A stretch of 64,000 nt of DNA from the NCBI GenBank assembly GCA_021776635.1, contig JAJFFN010000038.1, positions 1 through 64,000 of the forward strand, in the 5' to 3' direction. The stretch is from Robiginitomaculum sp. Its GTDB lineage: Bacteria; Pseudomonadota; Alphaproteobacteria; Caulobacterales; Maricaulaceae. Position 1 is the first letter of the stretch; the number at the start of each line of letters is the position of its first letter. The notes beneath the pieces were generated by a model. It did not search any database. It worked only from the letters and a program-made list of their open reading frames with translations, and was not told the DNA's origin. Both the position numbers and the translations under genes were made by a program. This document shows positions 50,957-59,542 of the stretch, piece after piece.

Positions 50957-51558
50957 TGGCACTGGTAATGTGTATACGAAAACTTGAAACAATTAGGCGC
51001 AAAATCATCTGTCATCCCGATAATGAATGGGCAAAAAACAAAGGATGGGAACCAATTTATACGGCTCACCCAGGTGCTAGAATAAACATAATTGGTCAAG
51101 CGCCTGGTCGATTGGCACAAGAAAGTGGTATTCCTTGGGATGATCCGAGCGGACGTAATTTGCGTTTTTGGATGGGGATTGATAATAAGACTTTTTACGA
51201 CCCTACAAAAATTTCCCTTATGCCTATGGATTTTTATTTTCCAGGCAATGCTACGCACGGTGACCTGCCACCGCGCAAAGGTTTTGCTGATATGTGGCAC
51301 GCGATGATTTTAGCGCAAATGCCAAAAATTGCATTGACCATTGTTATTGGTGCCTATGCGCAGGCGCACATACTGGGTAGTAGGCGCAAAAACAATCTTA
51401 CAAAAACGGTACAGTCTTATGAAGACTATCTTCCAAATTTATTTCCTTTGGTTCACCCATCACCGCGTAATAATATCTGGCAAAAGAAAAACCCGTGGTT
51501 TGCCAAACAGGTACTACCAGATTTACGTGAACAGGTAAAAACAGTACTCGCAAAATAA
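50956..51558 (+). CDS. Uracil-DNA glycosylase family-like protein
   Basis: A 200-residue protein with UDG-fold landmarks: INIIGQAPGRLAQESGIPWD near residue 45, LMPMDFYFPG in the middle and PLVHPSPRNNIW toward the end, which resemble motifs A and B of the superfamily. It may remove uracil or another damaged base; the catalytic class is not clear. Start at the GTG overlapping the rlmE stop or at the ATG at 50968. Confidence 0.75.
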   Translation: MALVMCIRKLETIRRKIICHPDNEWAKNKGWEPIYTAHPGARINIIGQAPGRLAQESGIPWDDPSGRNLRFWMGIDNKTFYDPTKISLMPMDFYFPGNATHGDLPPRKGFADMWHAMILAQMPKIALTIVIGAYAQAHILGSRRKNNLTKTVQSYEDYLPNLFPLVHPSPRNNIWQKKNPWFAKQVLPDLREQVKTVLAK

Positions 51559-51617
51559 CGCTTTATCATTGGCATTTCATTTAGCCGTGCTAAAACATTT
51601 TTGAAGTGAGGTAACTT

Positions 51618-52319
51618 ATGAGTAATAAAGTATTTAAGACGGCTGTCGAAGCTCTTGAAGGCTTGACCTTTGACGGTATGGTCGTGATGGCCGGTGGATT
51701 TGGCCTGTGCGGTATTCCTGAAAATTTGATTGGTGCCTTGCGCGATAGCGGTGCGCAAAATATAACCGCGATTTCCAACAATGCTGGCGTTGACGGGTTT
51801 GGACTTGGTTTGCTTTTGGAAACCCGTCAGATTAAGAAAATGGTCTCAAGTTATGTAGGCGAGAACAAAGAATTTGAACGACAATTTTTGGCGGGCGAGC
51901 TTGATCTTGAATTTAATCCTCAAGGTACATTGTCCGAACGCATTCGCGCAGGCGGAGCTGGTATACCAGGGTTTTACACAAAAACTGGTGTTGGCACAGT
52001 CATAGCTGAAGGCAAACCAACCATGGATTTTGACGACGAAGAATATATCATGGAAACGGGCCTGAAAGCCGATGTGGCTTTGGTCAAAGCATGGCGCGGT
52101 GACACGCAGGGCAATCTACAATTCAAGAAAACCGCTCGTAATTTCAACCCAATGATGGCAACGGCGGGCAAGGTGACCGTGGTCGAGGTCGACGAACTGG
52201 TCGAAGTCGGCAGTTTTGATGCCAATTACATCCACACACCGGGCATATATGTGCAGCGCATCATAGAAGCCAAATGCGAAAAGCGGATTGAACAACTGAC
52301 TATTAGGGAGCGCGCATAA
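51618..52319 (+). CDS. scoA: 3-oxoacid CoA-transferase subunit A
   Basis: A 233-residue subunit A with VVMAGGFGLCGIPENLIGAL, SNNAGVDGFGLGLLL, GAGIPGFYTKTGVGT and KAWRGDTQGNLQFKKTARNF. Together with subunit B it moves CoA from succinyl-CoA to acetoacetate or a related oxoacid in the cytosol. GTGAGGT precedes the ATG. The stop overlaps the scoB start. Confidence 0.93.
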   Translation: MSNKVFKTAVEALEGLTFDGMVVMAGGFGLCGIPENLIGALRDSGAQNITAISNNAGVDGFGLGLLLETRQIKKMVSSYVGENKEFERQFLAGELDLEFNPQGTLSERIRAGGAGIPGFYTKTGVGTVIAEGKPTMDFDDEEYIMETGLKADVALVKAWRGDTQGNLQFKKTARNFNPMMATAGKVTVVEVDELVEVGSFDANYIHTPGIYVQRIIEAKCEKRIEQLTIRERA

Positions 52320-52975
52320 TGGCCCAAGGTAAAGGATGGAGTAGAGACGATATGGCGAAACGCGCCGCGCAGGAACTGAAAGATGGGTTTTATGTCAATC
52401 TGGGCATTGGTATTCCGACCTTGGTCGCCAATCATATCCCAGACGGGGTTGATGTGACGCTCCAGAGCGAAAACGGTATGCTCGGCATGGGGCCGTTTCC
52501 ATACCCCGATGAAGTTGACCCTGACCTGATTAACGCAGGCAAGCAAACCATCACCGAACTGCGCCGTTCAAGCTATTTTAATTCCGCAGAGAGCTTCGCT
52601 ATGATACGCGGCGGCCACATAGATATTTCAATTCTGGGCGCAATGGAAATCAGTGAAGGCGGCGATATTGCCAATTGGATGATACCGGGTAAAATGGTCA
52701 AAGGCATGGGCGGTGCTATGGATTTGGTGGCAGGCGTAAAACGCTGCGTAGCCGTCATGGACCACACCAACCGCGCAGGCGCGAGTAAATTCCTACCGCA
52801 GTGCACCCTGCCGCTGACCGGGCGAAACTGTATTGATATGGTGATAACGGATTTGGGGGTGTTCTCAAGAGGTGAGGGCGAGGCAAGGTTCCGCGTGACG
52901 GAGCTAGCTCCTGATATTGAGATGGATGAGGTCAAGGCGAAGACCGAGGCGGATTTGGATTGGAGTGTGTTATGA
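52319..52975 (+). CDS. scoB: 3-oxoacid CoA-transferase subunit B
   Basis: A 218-residue subunit B with GFYVNLGIGIPTLVANHIP and SENGMLGMGPFP, where the glutamate forms the CoA thioester, and AMEISEGGDIANWMIPGKMV. Starts on the TAATG overlap with scoA, giving equal synthesis. The membrane protein gene downstream overlaps its stop. Confidence 0.93.
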   Translation: MAQGKGWSRDDMAKRAAQELKDGFYVNLGIGIPTLVANHIPDGVDVTLQSENGMLGMGPFPYPDEVDPDLINAGKQTITELRRSSYFNSAESFAMIRGGHIDISILGAMEISEGGDIANWMIPGKMVKGMGGAMDLVAGVKRCVAVMDHTNRAGASKFLPQCTLPLTGRNCIDMVITDLGVFSRGEGEARFRVTELAPDIEMDEVKAKTEADLDWSVL

Positions 52976-53655
52976 ATGAAGCCGTCATCACCGTTGCTGT
53001 AATTTTGTTTCCAGGTATACTGGCCACACTAATGGTGGAAAATTTTCTAAATTATTCTCCAAAATGGGGATCGTTTAAATTTAGTGTTTACTCATTCGTT
53101 CTTGGTGTGATGACATATATAGCATTGCAATTAATAATAATGATAATTGGCATATTTCCGTCAAAGATTACTATTTTGCCACAGTTAACAGGAACATTAG
53201 ATATATGGACATTTGCAGGTAATAGGGAAGGAGTCATAAACCTTTACGAGCTTTTTGCTGCCATTATTATCTCTCCATTTTTTGGTATTATTGTAGCAAG
53301 GCTTACGAATGATAAAAAATGGATTGGTTTAAATAAACTTGCAGGCTCTAAAAAATATGGAAAGGAAAATTTATTTTCACATTTTTTGGCTGCAGAGGGG
53401 TTAGACCACGTCTATATCCGTGATTACGAACAGGATATTATGTATGAAGGTTCTGTGGCATCATTTTCTGAAAATGATGATATTCAAGAAATAGTCCTAG
53501 AAAATGTGAGGGTTTTTAGGAATCATGATAGTGAGCTACTTGAATCTTTACCAAGTATCTATATATCTAGACCAGTAGGTAAGTTCTTGATTGAGGATGC
53601 GCCGGAGGAAATTAAGGAGCAATCGGATGACACAAAAGACAAGACAGCTAGCTAA
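52972..53655 (+). CDS. DUF6338-like membrane protein
   Basis: A 227-residue protein with three or four N-terminal membrane helices (VITVAVILFPGILATLMV, FSVYSFVLGVMTYIALQLII, AAIIISPFFGIIVARL) and a cytoplasmic beta domain with HVYIRDYEQDIMYEGSVASF and EIVLENVRVFRNHDSELLES, a pattern I associate with DUF6338. Its start overlaps the scoB stop (ATGA-type), but its AT-rich codon use differs from scoAB, suggesting a later arrival. It overlaps the tiny gene that follows. Confidence 0.65.
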   Translation: MNEAVITVAVILFPGILATLMVENFLNYSPKWGSFKFSVYSFVLGVMTYIALQLIIMIIGIFPSKITILPQLTGTLDIWTFAGNREGVINLYELFAAIIISPFFGIIVARLTNDKKWIGLNKLAGSKKYGKENLFSHFLAAEGLDHVYIRDYEQDIMYEGSVASFSENDDIQEIVLENVRVFRNHDSELLESLPSIYISRPVGKFLIEDAPEEIKEQSDDTKDKTAS

Positions 53656-53785
53656 TGATGGTAATTTTGGCGTAAGCAAGAGGGGTATTACCCTCGGTGG
53701 CAATCAAAAACCTGCACCTACAAATACTAAACCTCCCACTAAACCTGCGCCTAGACCAGTTGGCCAATTCTCTCCCAAAAAATAA
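53627..53785 (+). CDS. Small basic Pro/Lys-rich protein overlapping the DUF6338 gene
   Basis: A 52-residue ORF. The ATG at 53627 has AAGGAG at the right distance, and the gene overlaps the last 29 bases of the DUF6338 gene. The product begins MTQKTRQLANDGNFGVSKRG and ends in a Pro/Thr/Lys-rich tail. No fold is evident; it is probably disordered. A strong ribosome site and coupling to the upstream gene argue that it is real and works with it. Confidence 0.55.
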   Translation: MTQKTRQLANDGNFGVSKRGITLGGNQKPAPTNTKPPTKPAPRPVGQFSPKK

Positions 53786-53788
53786 CCC

Positions 53789-53832
53789 GCTCACCCCGTT
53801 GGAAAACGGGGTATAGCGTATAAAGGGTGAGC
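53789..53832. terminator. Nested hairpins after the DUF6338 pair
   Basis: An inner perfect stem CCCCGTT-GGAA-AACGGGG (53794-53811) lies within outer arms GCTCACCC (53789-53796) and GGGTGAGC (53825-53832). The arms share three bases with the inner stem, so the two can form alternatives. No T-run follows, so this is a weak terminator or an RNA structural element. Confidence 0.45.
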
Positions 53833-53961
53833 GCTGCTCGCACAAGCTTGATTTACAGGATGCCGTGCCCTTTTTCATGAAATATGGGCACGGTATGCCC
53901 TAAAGGATAAAAGCGGTAAATGTAGGGAACTAGCAAAATAATGCAGCAACTCTTTCCTTCC

Positions 53962-54105
53962 TCCATTTTTTATGGGGGAAGTACCCCGTAGGGGGGATGG
54001 GGGCGGCGCGAAGCGCCTGTTGTGGTTTGGTTGGCAGGCCTATGGCCTGCGCCCCCATCGCCTCCGCTTTGCTCCGGCACTTCCCCCATAAATAGGGGAA
54101 GGAGA
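53962..54105. repeat. Long GC-rich palindromic intergenic repeat
   Basis: Three nested perfect arms: TTATGGGGGAAGT (53970-53982) with ACTTCCCCCATAA (54079-54091); GATGGGGGCG (53996-54005) with CGCCCCCATC (54050-54059); and CAGGCC/GGCCTG around 54035-54049. The unit folds into a large cruciform and is much richer in GC than its surroundings. Such units are often dispersed in alphaproteobacterial genomes. With the hairpin at 53789 it fills the 393 bp between the small gene and the RRM gene; no gene is seen there. Confidence 0.7.
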
Positions 54106-54178
54106 AGAGGTGAACCATTGCCCTTTAGTGCACTGCACTCTATAACGCCCTCAAATCTACCAACATCTAAGGAACCCC

Positions 54179-54433
54179 ATGAAAATACTTGTTCGAAATT
54201 TGGCGCGGGCTACGACCGAGGAAAACCTTGGGGCGTTGTTTGAACCTTTTGGAGATGCGCAGTCTTGTAATTTGGTTATGGATAAGGCCAGCGGCGCATC
54301 CAAAGGGTTCGGTTTTGTTGAAATTCCCAAAGCAGGCGCGGCCAAGGCCGCTATTAAAGCGCTCAACAACACCATGGTCGACGGCGCGAAAATCCGTGTG
54401 AAACTGGCGCAAGCTAAACCTGCCCTCAAATAA
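54179..54433 (+). CDS. RRM-type RNA-binding protein
   Basis: An 84-residue single RNA-recognition motif: RNP2 ILVRNLA near the start, RNP1 SKGFGFVEI at about residues 41-49, and KIRVKLAQAKPAL at the end. Bacterial short RRM proteins act as RNA chaperones or cold-shock-type binders. The 240 bp after it, up to the convergent LysE gene, hold nothing I can name. Confidence 0.9.
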   Translation: MKILVRNLARATTEENLGALFEPFGDAQSCNLVMDKASGASKGFGFVEIPKAGAAKAAIKALNNTMVDGAKIRVKLAQAKPALK

Positions 54434-54675
54434 TATATTCACTATGTTTGCCTACAGTATTTAAAGTAAATCCACACCTCCAGTTTAATCCACCACCAAA
54501 TTTACCACATCCTTTCGGACTGACGGATTATGTTCTAGTTTCGGTCATACCCCACAAGAGATGGGACGTCCGTGTGTGCTTGCTCCTCACTGGAGCACCA
54601 GATTAGAGCGCTTGGTTTAAGTTTCGTGAAGTTTAAAACCACACGCTTTAGAGTTGGTTTGCGCAGCAAAACATT

Positions 54676-55488
54676 TTAATCCGATGGATTAAATGTAACG
54701 GAAAAGGCCATGGCAATGGCGCCGGCGTCCAACATCACAAGTGATGTTGCCACTACGTTGCAATCGATAAAATCGATTACGGTCACTTTGTACATAGGGG
54801 TCCGTAGGTCAGTCGTGGACACAAGGACCTCGCCCGTATGTGCCGTCAAAATCATCGCCGCCGTCGCGAACAACAATAACCCCATAATTATGTTTAAAAC
54901 AATAGCTGAGCGGCCTTGTGACATGAGGCGGTTTAGGGCGCTGCCGGCGACAGCCCATGTTGAGGCCGAGGATACACCCATAATGAAAAACGTGCCGCAG
55001 ATGAGCAGGGTTCTAAGCTTGAAGTCGCTCGATATGCCAACATAGGCACCTGCAGCAGCCAGGGCCATGATTAAACCTTTTGGGTTAACCCATTGAAACA
55101 GCACGGCTTCGTAAAACTTGAATGGGCGCGATCTTTTACTCTTTTCGGGTTTTTCGACAGATTTAACTTCAGATGTGGGTGACTTGTCTTGCTTGTGCGC
55201 TATGGCAGCATTGAAAAACTTAACGCCCAACCATGCGAGCCAAGCTGCGCCTGCTACTTTAACAAAGATCAGCAACCAAGGAAAAGCTTCGATGACTACG
55301 CCCATACCAAGAAGCGCGGCCAGCATGACAAAGTTAAAGCCCACGGCAACGCCCATGACATGGGGTATGGTTTTTTTAAACCCAAACAGGGCACCGGACG
55401 ACATGAGCATAAAGTTATTTGGCCCCGGCGTAAACGCAGACGTAAAGGCAAAGGCCACAAAGGCAACAAACAATGTCCAGTCTACCAT
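54676..55488 (-). CDS. LysE/RhtB-family amino-acid exporter
   Basis: A 270-residue inner-membrane protein with the family start FTPGPNNFMLMSSGALFGFK, then six hydrophobic segments and YEAVLFQWVNPKGLIMALA. It has an extended loop of charged residues (HKQDKSPTSEVKSVEKPEKS) and a C-terminal extension of about 40 residues, longer than the usual 205. It exports an amino acid or derivative that cannot be specified. Confidence 0.88.
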   Translation of the reverse strand: MVDWTLFVAFVAFAFTSAFTPGPNNFMLMSSGALFGFKKTIPHVMGVAVGFNFVMLAALLGMGVVIEAFPWLLIFVKVAGAAWLAWLGVKFFNAAIAHKQDKSPTSEVKSVEKPEKSKRSRPFKFYEAVLFQWVNPKGLIMALAAAGAYVGISSDFKLRTLLICGTFFIMGVSSASTWAVAGSALNRLMSQGRSAIVLNIIMGLLLFATAAMILTAHTGEVLVSTTDLRTPMYKVTVIDFIDCNVVATSLVMLDAGAIAMAFSVTFNPSD

Positions 55489-55507
55489 GTTGTAACAACA
55501 TTCATAT

Positions 55508-55921
55508 TTAATGCTGACCAGTAACTTTGAACGGCGGGCGTTCGTAGCCCCAAAGAGAAGCTGCAGATTTAATTAAATCTGATTCGTCCACATGATATTC
55601 CTTATCAGAAATTGAAATAGCCAACATGGCATCATACATGGCTTCGATTGCGATATCGTCGTTCTTAAATCGGTTTAGCGTGGTCAGGACGAATGTATTT
55701 TTGCGCGCGTTCGTAATACGTTTGGTTAAATCAGTTTCGTTATCTTTGAACCAAACTATCATATCGCTACTATTTATGCTACCTCCCTCTATCAACAAAT
55801 CCAACAGACCTTCAGCCTGAACTACAAATTCAGTTAGCTCTGGATCACGGACTTTCGTGTCTATAATAACGGTCAACGCTAGAGGTGTTAATATATCTTG
55901 GGTGGTATAATTATTAGACAT
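55508..55921 (-). CDS. TerB-like/DUF-type small helical protein
   Basis: A helical protein of 137 residues if started at the ATG at 55921 (MSNNYTTQDILTPLALTVII); the frame extends seven codons further. Features such as LALTVIIDTKVRDPELTEFV, AISISDKEYHVDESDLIKSA resemble TerB-like domains, with acidic metal-binding-type positions. Function unknown. Same strand as the LysE gene, 19 bases upstream. Confidence 0.5.
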   Translation of the reverse strand: MSNNYTTQDILTPLALTVIIDTKVRDPELTEFVVQAEGLLDLLIEGGSINSSDMIVWFKDNETDLTKRITNARKNTFVLTTLNRFKNDDIAIEAMYDAMLAISISDKEYHVDESDLIKSAASLWGYERPPFKVTGQH

Positions 55922-56082
55922 GGCGTTTTCGAAAATCCTCACATTGGTCTTGCAACCTTGCGCTTGTTACAGCGGCATACTTTTGCGCATAGACGTTAGT
56001 TGATTATAAATTGGTCATTGTAGAGAAATCAAGCTATAGCTTTGTGCCTAGACATAAAATTGACATTAACGCGGAGAAAAAA

Positions 56083-56469
56083 ATGATAGGCTACCAAATG
56101 GTGGGAACCAATAAATTCAAAGAATCAGCTGCTTTTTATGATGCATTGCTTGGGGAGCTCGGTGCTAAGCGCATGATGGAAGACGACGGTAAGTTCATTG
56201 CATGGGCGGTTCAACCAGGACAACCGGCATTTTCAATCTGTCGTCCTCACGACGGCAAAGATGCAACCATTGGCAATGGTGGTATGACAGCATTTATGGC
56301 GCCTGACACGGCAACTGTTGATAAAATGTACGCCAAAGCAATAGAGCTTGGTGCTACATGTGAAGGCCCTGCTGGGCCACGCGGTACAGGTGGGTTTTAC
56401 GCCGGGTATTTTCGTGACCCGGATGGCAATAAATGTAATTTCTTTAGTATGTCTGCGCCTACGGACTAA
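56083..56469 (+). CDS. VOC-family (glyoxalase-like) protein
   Basis: A 128-residue protein of the vicinal-oxygen-chelate fold: MVGTNKFKESAAFYDALLGE, GGMTAFMAPDTATVDKMYAK and the C-terminal FYAGYFRDPDGNKCNFFSM. ATG at 56083 selected because GGAG lies just before it; the frame begins at 56011. Substrate unknown; such proteins range from dioxygenases to binding proteins. Confidence 0.85.
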   Translation: MIGYQMVGTNKFKESAAFYDALLGELGAKRMMEDDGKFIAWAVQPGQPAFSICRPHDGKDATIGNGGMTAFMAPDTATVDKMYAKAIELGATCEGPAGPRGTGGFYAGYFRDPDGNKCNFFSMSAPTD

Positions 56470-56511
56470 ATTCTGTCTATAAGCAAGCTGTTATATAACT
56501 GTATTGTGTTT

Positions 56512-56539
56512 TTTACATTTAAGCGGTTTGGTGTATACT
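56512..56539 (+). promoter_or_regulatory. Sigma-70-type promoter for the lipoprotein gene
   Basis: TTTACA (56512-56517), 16 bases, TATACT (56534-56539), about 36 bases before the ATG at 56575. Both boxes are close to consensus. Confidence 0.5.
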
Positions 56540-56574
56540 GAGCTAATATCAAACTGCTTAATAAGGGTGAAGAC

Positions 56575-57105
56575 ATGAAAAAACGTATTTTAACCATTGC
56601 CGTAACTGCTGTATTAACGACTGGCTTGTTGGGGTGTACGACAGGGCCGACGGCTTATGGGCCTTCGCAAAATAGCGGGTTAGGTTTTGCGAGCCAGAAA
56701 ATTGAAAGCGACCGCTTTCATGTGAGCTTCACAGGGCGAAATGTTGATGAGGCACGCAATTTAGCACTCTTGCGGGCTGCAGAATTGACCAAAGGCGCCG
56801 GATACAGTCATTTTCGCGTTATTGGGAGCGGCGTTAATGGTAATGGTAAGAGCGGTTCTCCTGTTTCTACCAGTGTGGGTATTGGCGTTGGCAGTGGTAG
56901 TCGCCGTGGATATTATGGCAGAGGCAGTCGCACAAATGTTGGTGTTGGTATTGGTATTAACGATTTAGGACGTGCATTACAGGGCAATAAAGTCACGGTT
57001 GGTATGGAAATTATTTTGATGAATGCCATGCCTGAGTATACTGATGATGTCTATGAAGCCAACAGCGTCATCAAATCCGTTCGTCCAGAGGTTTTCACGC
57101 ACTGA
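56575..57105 (+). CDS. CC0125/CC1285-type lipoprotein
   Basis: A 176-residue protein with lipobox GLLGC (cysteine 21), then YGPSQNSGLGFASQKIESDR, FTGRNVDEARNLALLRAAEL and a Gly/Ser/Arg-rich stretch (GSGSRRGYYGRGSRTNVGVG). The pattern matches a lipoprotein family known from Caulobacter. Probably outer-membrane anchored; function unknown. AAGGGTGAAG precedes the ATG. Confidence 0.8.
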   Translation: MKKRILTIAVTAVLTTGLLGCTTGPTAYGPSQNSGLGFASQKIESDRFHVSFTGRNVDEARNLALLRAAELTKGAGYSHFRVIGSGVNGNGKSGSPVSTSVGIGVGSGSRRGYYGRGSRTNVGVGIGINDLGRALQGNKVTVGMEIILMNAMPEYTDDVYEANSVIKSVRPEVFTH

Positions 57106-57267
57106 CAAGCGTTTAATTACGAAAAAAACTCTGTTACTCACCGCTAATTAACCCCTGAATTCGTGCGCCGTTATATTAGCTCTTGGCCTTGGTGCGTTTT
57201 CCTTTATGTTGGTGCTCCAATAGATTCTGTCTTGTTGGGACAGGTGAGATGAGATTATAGGTTTGAT

Positions 57268-58371
57268 ATGAAATTTTCGATGGAACGTTCGGCTTTGCTG
57301 GGGGCTTTGGGACATGTGCAAAATGTAGTGGAGCGTCGAAATACTATCCCGATATTGTCCAATGTTTTAATGACGGCTGAAAAAGGTGCCGTGAGCTTTG
57401 TAGCAACGGACTTGGATATCGAAGTATCAGAGCAAGCAAGTGCAGATGTGTCCGTTGCTGGCGACATGACGGCGCCAGCTCACACGCTTTATGACATTGC
57501 ACGCAAATTACCAGACGGCGCCGAAGTTTCTCTGTCAATCGGCTCTGATGGCCGTTTGGAAGTTGACGCGGGTCGTTCGCACTTTGTGTTACCATTATTA
57601 CCTGCAGGTGATTTTCCGAAAATGACAGCAGATGGCTTTACCAATAACTTTGTCTTGGGTGCAGTGGAGTTGACACGGTTGCTCGATAAAACCAAATTTG
57701 CGATCTCCACAGAAGAAACCCGCTATTATCTCAACGGTATTTATTTGCACGCCATTGAAGGCAAGCTGCGCTGCGTTGCGACAGATGGGCATCGTCTCGC
57801 ACTTTGCGAAATGGGATTGCCGGACGGGGCAGACGGCTTGCCGGGAGTTATTATACCGCGCAAAACGATTGCTACACTGCGCCGGCTAATAGATGGTTTA
57901 TCCGAAAGCATAGAAATATCCGTTTCAGAAGCCAAAATTCGGTTTAAAGTCGGTTCTGCTGTTCTAACCTCCAAGCTTATTGATGGTACGTTTCCTGATT
58001 ATGATCGTGTTATTCCAAAAGCCGGTGACAAATTACTGGTTATAGATAACGGTGTATTTGCCAATGCAGTTGACCGTGTTTCGACTATTTCTGCGGAAAA
58101 ATCGCGATCTATCAAATTGAGCCTTGCCGGTGACACCTTGACGCTCGCTGTCAACAATCCTGAACACGGTAATGCCGTAGAGGATTTGATGGTGGATTAC
58201 GGCTCCGATGATTTAGAAATCGGATTTAATGCTAAATATTTACTGGACGTCACAACTCAGATTGAAGCGCGCGATGTGCATTTCCATCTTTCTGATCCTG
58301 CATCCCCGGCATTGGTGAAAGATCCAGAAGACTCTGGTGCCCTTTTTGTATTGATGCCTTTACGTGTATAA
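57268..58371 (+). CDS. dnaN: DNA polymerase III sliding clamp (beta)
   Basis: A 367-residue clamp with three repeats: MKFSMERSALLGALGHVQNV, RRNTIPILSNVLMTAEKG; the middle repeat ETRYYLNGIYLHAIEGKLRC; and the last with PDYDRVIPKAGDK and the C-terminal PASPALVKDPEDSGALFVLM. It forms the ring that tethers polymerase III to DNA. dnaA is not next to it; no DnaA-box cluster was seen in the 160 bp upstream. Confidence 0.96.
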   Translation: MKFSMERSALLGALGHVQNVVERRNTIPILSNVLMTAEKGAVSFVATDLDIEVSEQASADVSVAGDMTAPAHTLYDIARKLPDGAEVSLSIGSDGRLEVDAGRSHFVLPLLPAGDFPKMTADGFTNNFVLGAVELTRLLDKTKFAISTEETRYYLNGIYLHAIEGKLRCVATDGHRLALCEMGLPDGADGLPGVIIPRKTIATLRRLIDGLSESIEISVSEAKIRFKVGSAVLTSKLIDGTFPDYDRVIPKAGDKLLVIDNGVFANAVDRVSTISAEKSRSIKLSLAGDTLTLAVNNPEHGNAVEDLMVDYGSDDLEIGFNAKYLLDVTTQIEARDVHFHLSDPASPALVKDPEDSGALFVLMPLRV

Positions 58372-59511
58372 GTGGCCACAGAAAAACTGATTTTTGGCGA
58401 ATATATTTCAAGCCTATTGCTGAGCGATTTTCGCTCTTATTCGACATTGGACGTAAAATTAAATGGGCGACCGGTCGTTCTGTACGGCGAAAATGGTGCA
58501 GGAAAAACCAATCTTTTAGAAGCCGTTTCATTGCTATCGCCAGGTCGTGGTTTGCGGCGCGCTAAGATGCTCGATTTAGCCAAAAGAGAAAACGACCAAG
58601 TTTGCGATACATGGGCCGTCTCAGCTAAATTGGGTGTTGAGGATATTAATGTTGGGACTGGCGGCGTTCTAGGCATGGCGCACCGCCGCCAAATGCGCAT
58701 AGACGGCAAAACGGCTTCTGGCCCCGAGCTTGCCAAGATTATGAGTATTAACTGGCTCACGCCCGCTCAGGACAGATTGTTTGCGGGGCCTGCGTCTGAG
58801 CGCCGTAAATTTTTTGACCGGTTATGCCTCATCCATAGGCCGAGCCATGGCCGCACGTTTTTAGCCTATGAGAAATCCCGTACCGAACGTGGCCGCCTGT
58901 TTGCAGACGGCATTGATGACCCGTATTGGTTCGACGCGCTAGAAACCGATATGGCCGAGCGCGGTGCGCAAATTGCACAGGCCCGTTGGCAGGTTCTGGA
59001 AATGCTCCGCGCTGAAATTAATTCCAGAACGGAAGGTGGCTTCCCCAAAGCAGCTTTGGATTTGGACGGAGAGGCTGAAGCTCTCTATGCGGCAGGTGCT
59101 GAAGAACCGGAAGTCGCCGAATATATCAAAACCAACCTTTCTAAAGACCGAAGCTTAGATGCCCGCGCAGGCCGTACTTTGCGCGGCGTCCACAAAAGCG
59201 ATTTACTGGTCACCCATATAGAAAAATCTATGGCGGCGGCCCATTGTTCAACGGGAGAGCAAAAGGCTTTGCTTATTGGTTTGGTATTGGCACATGCACG
59301 CAGTCAAACTGAACGCCCGCCAATTCTTCTACTCGATGAAGTTGCAGCACATTTGGATGAATTTCGCCGTGCAGCACTCGTAGAAGAATTACTTGAATTG
59401 GGAACGCAGGTTTTTTTGACAGGAACGGATGCAAATCTATTCTCGGCATTTGACGGTAGAGCGCAAGTGTTTGAGGTAAAAGACGGAAAATTGGCACTTC
59501 AATCTGGTTGA
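58372..59511 (+). CDS. recF: Recombination and repair protein RecF
   Basis: A 379-residue SMC-like ATPase: Walker A GENGAGKTNLLEA, SPGRGLRRAKM, the signature STGEQKALLIGL and Walker B PPILLLDEVAAHLD. RecF loads RecA at single-strand gaps with RecO and RecR. It starts with GTG immediately after the dnaN stop, the classical dnaN-recF coupling. gyrB does not follow here. Confidence 0.95.
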   Translation: MATEKLIFGEYISSLLLSDFRSYSTLDVKLNGRPVVLYGENGAGKTNLLEAVSLLSPGRGLRRAKMLDLAKRENDQVCDTWAVSAKLGVEDINVGTGGVLGMAHRRQMRIDGKTASGPELAKIMSINWLTPAQDRLFAGPASERRKFFDRLCLIHRPSHGRTFLAYEKSRTERGRLFADGIDDPYWFDALETDMAERGAQIAQARWQVLEMLRAEINSRTEGGFPKAALDLDGEAEALYAAGAEEPEVAEYIKTNLSKDRSLDARAGRTLRGVHKSDLLVTHIEKSMAAAHCSTGEQKALLIGLVLAHARSQTERPPILLLDEVAAHLDEFRRAALVEELLELGTQVFLTGTDANLFSAFDGRAQVFEVKDGKLALQSG

Positions 59512-59542
59512 CGTACACTAAGGGTAAGAGTAGTCACGGCGC

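Noticed and set aside
57106..57267. Replication origin near dnaN
   Set aside because: No DnaA-box cluster (TTATCCACA-like) was found in this gap and dnaA is absent from the window.
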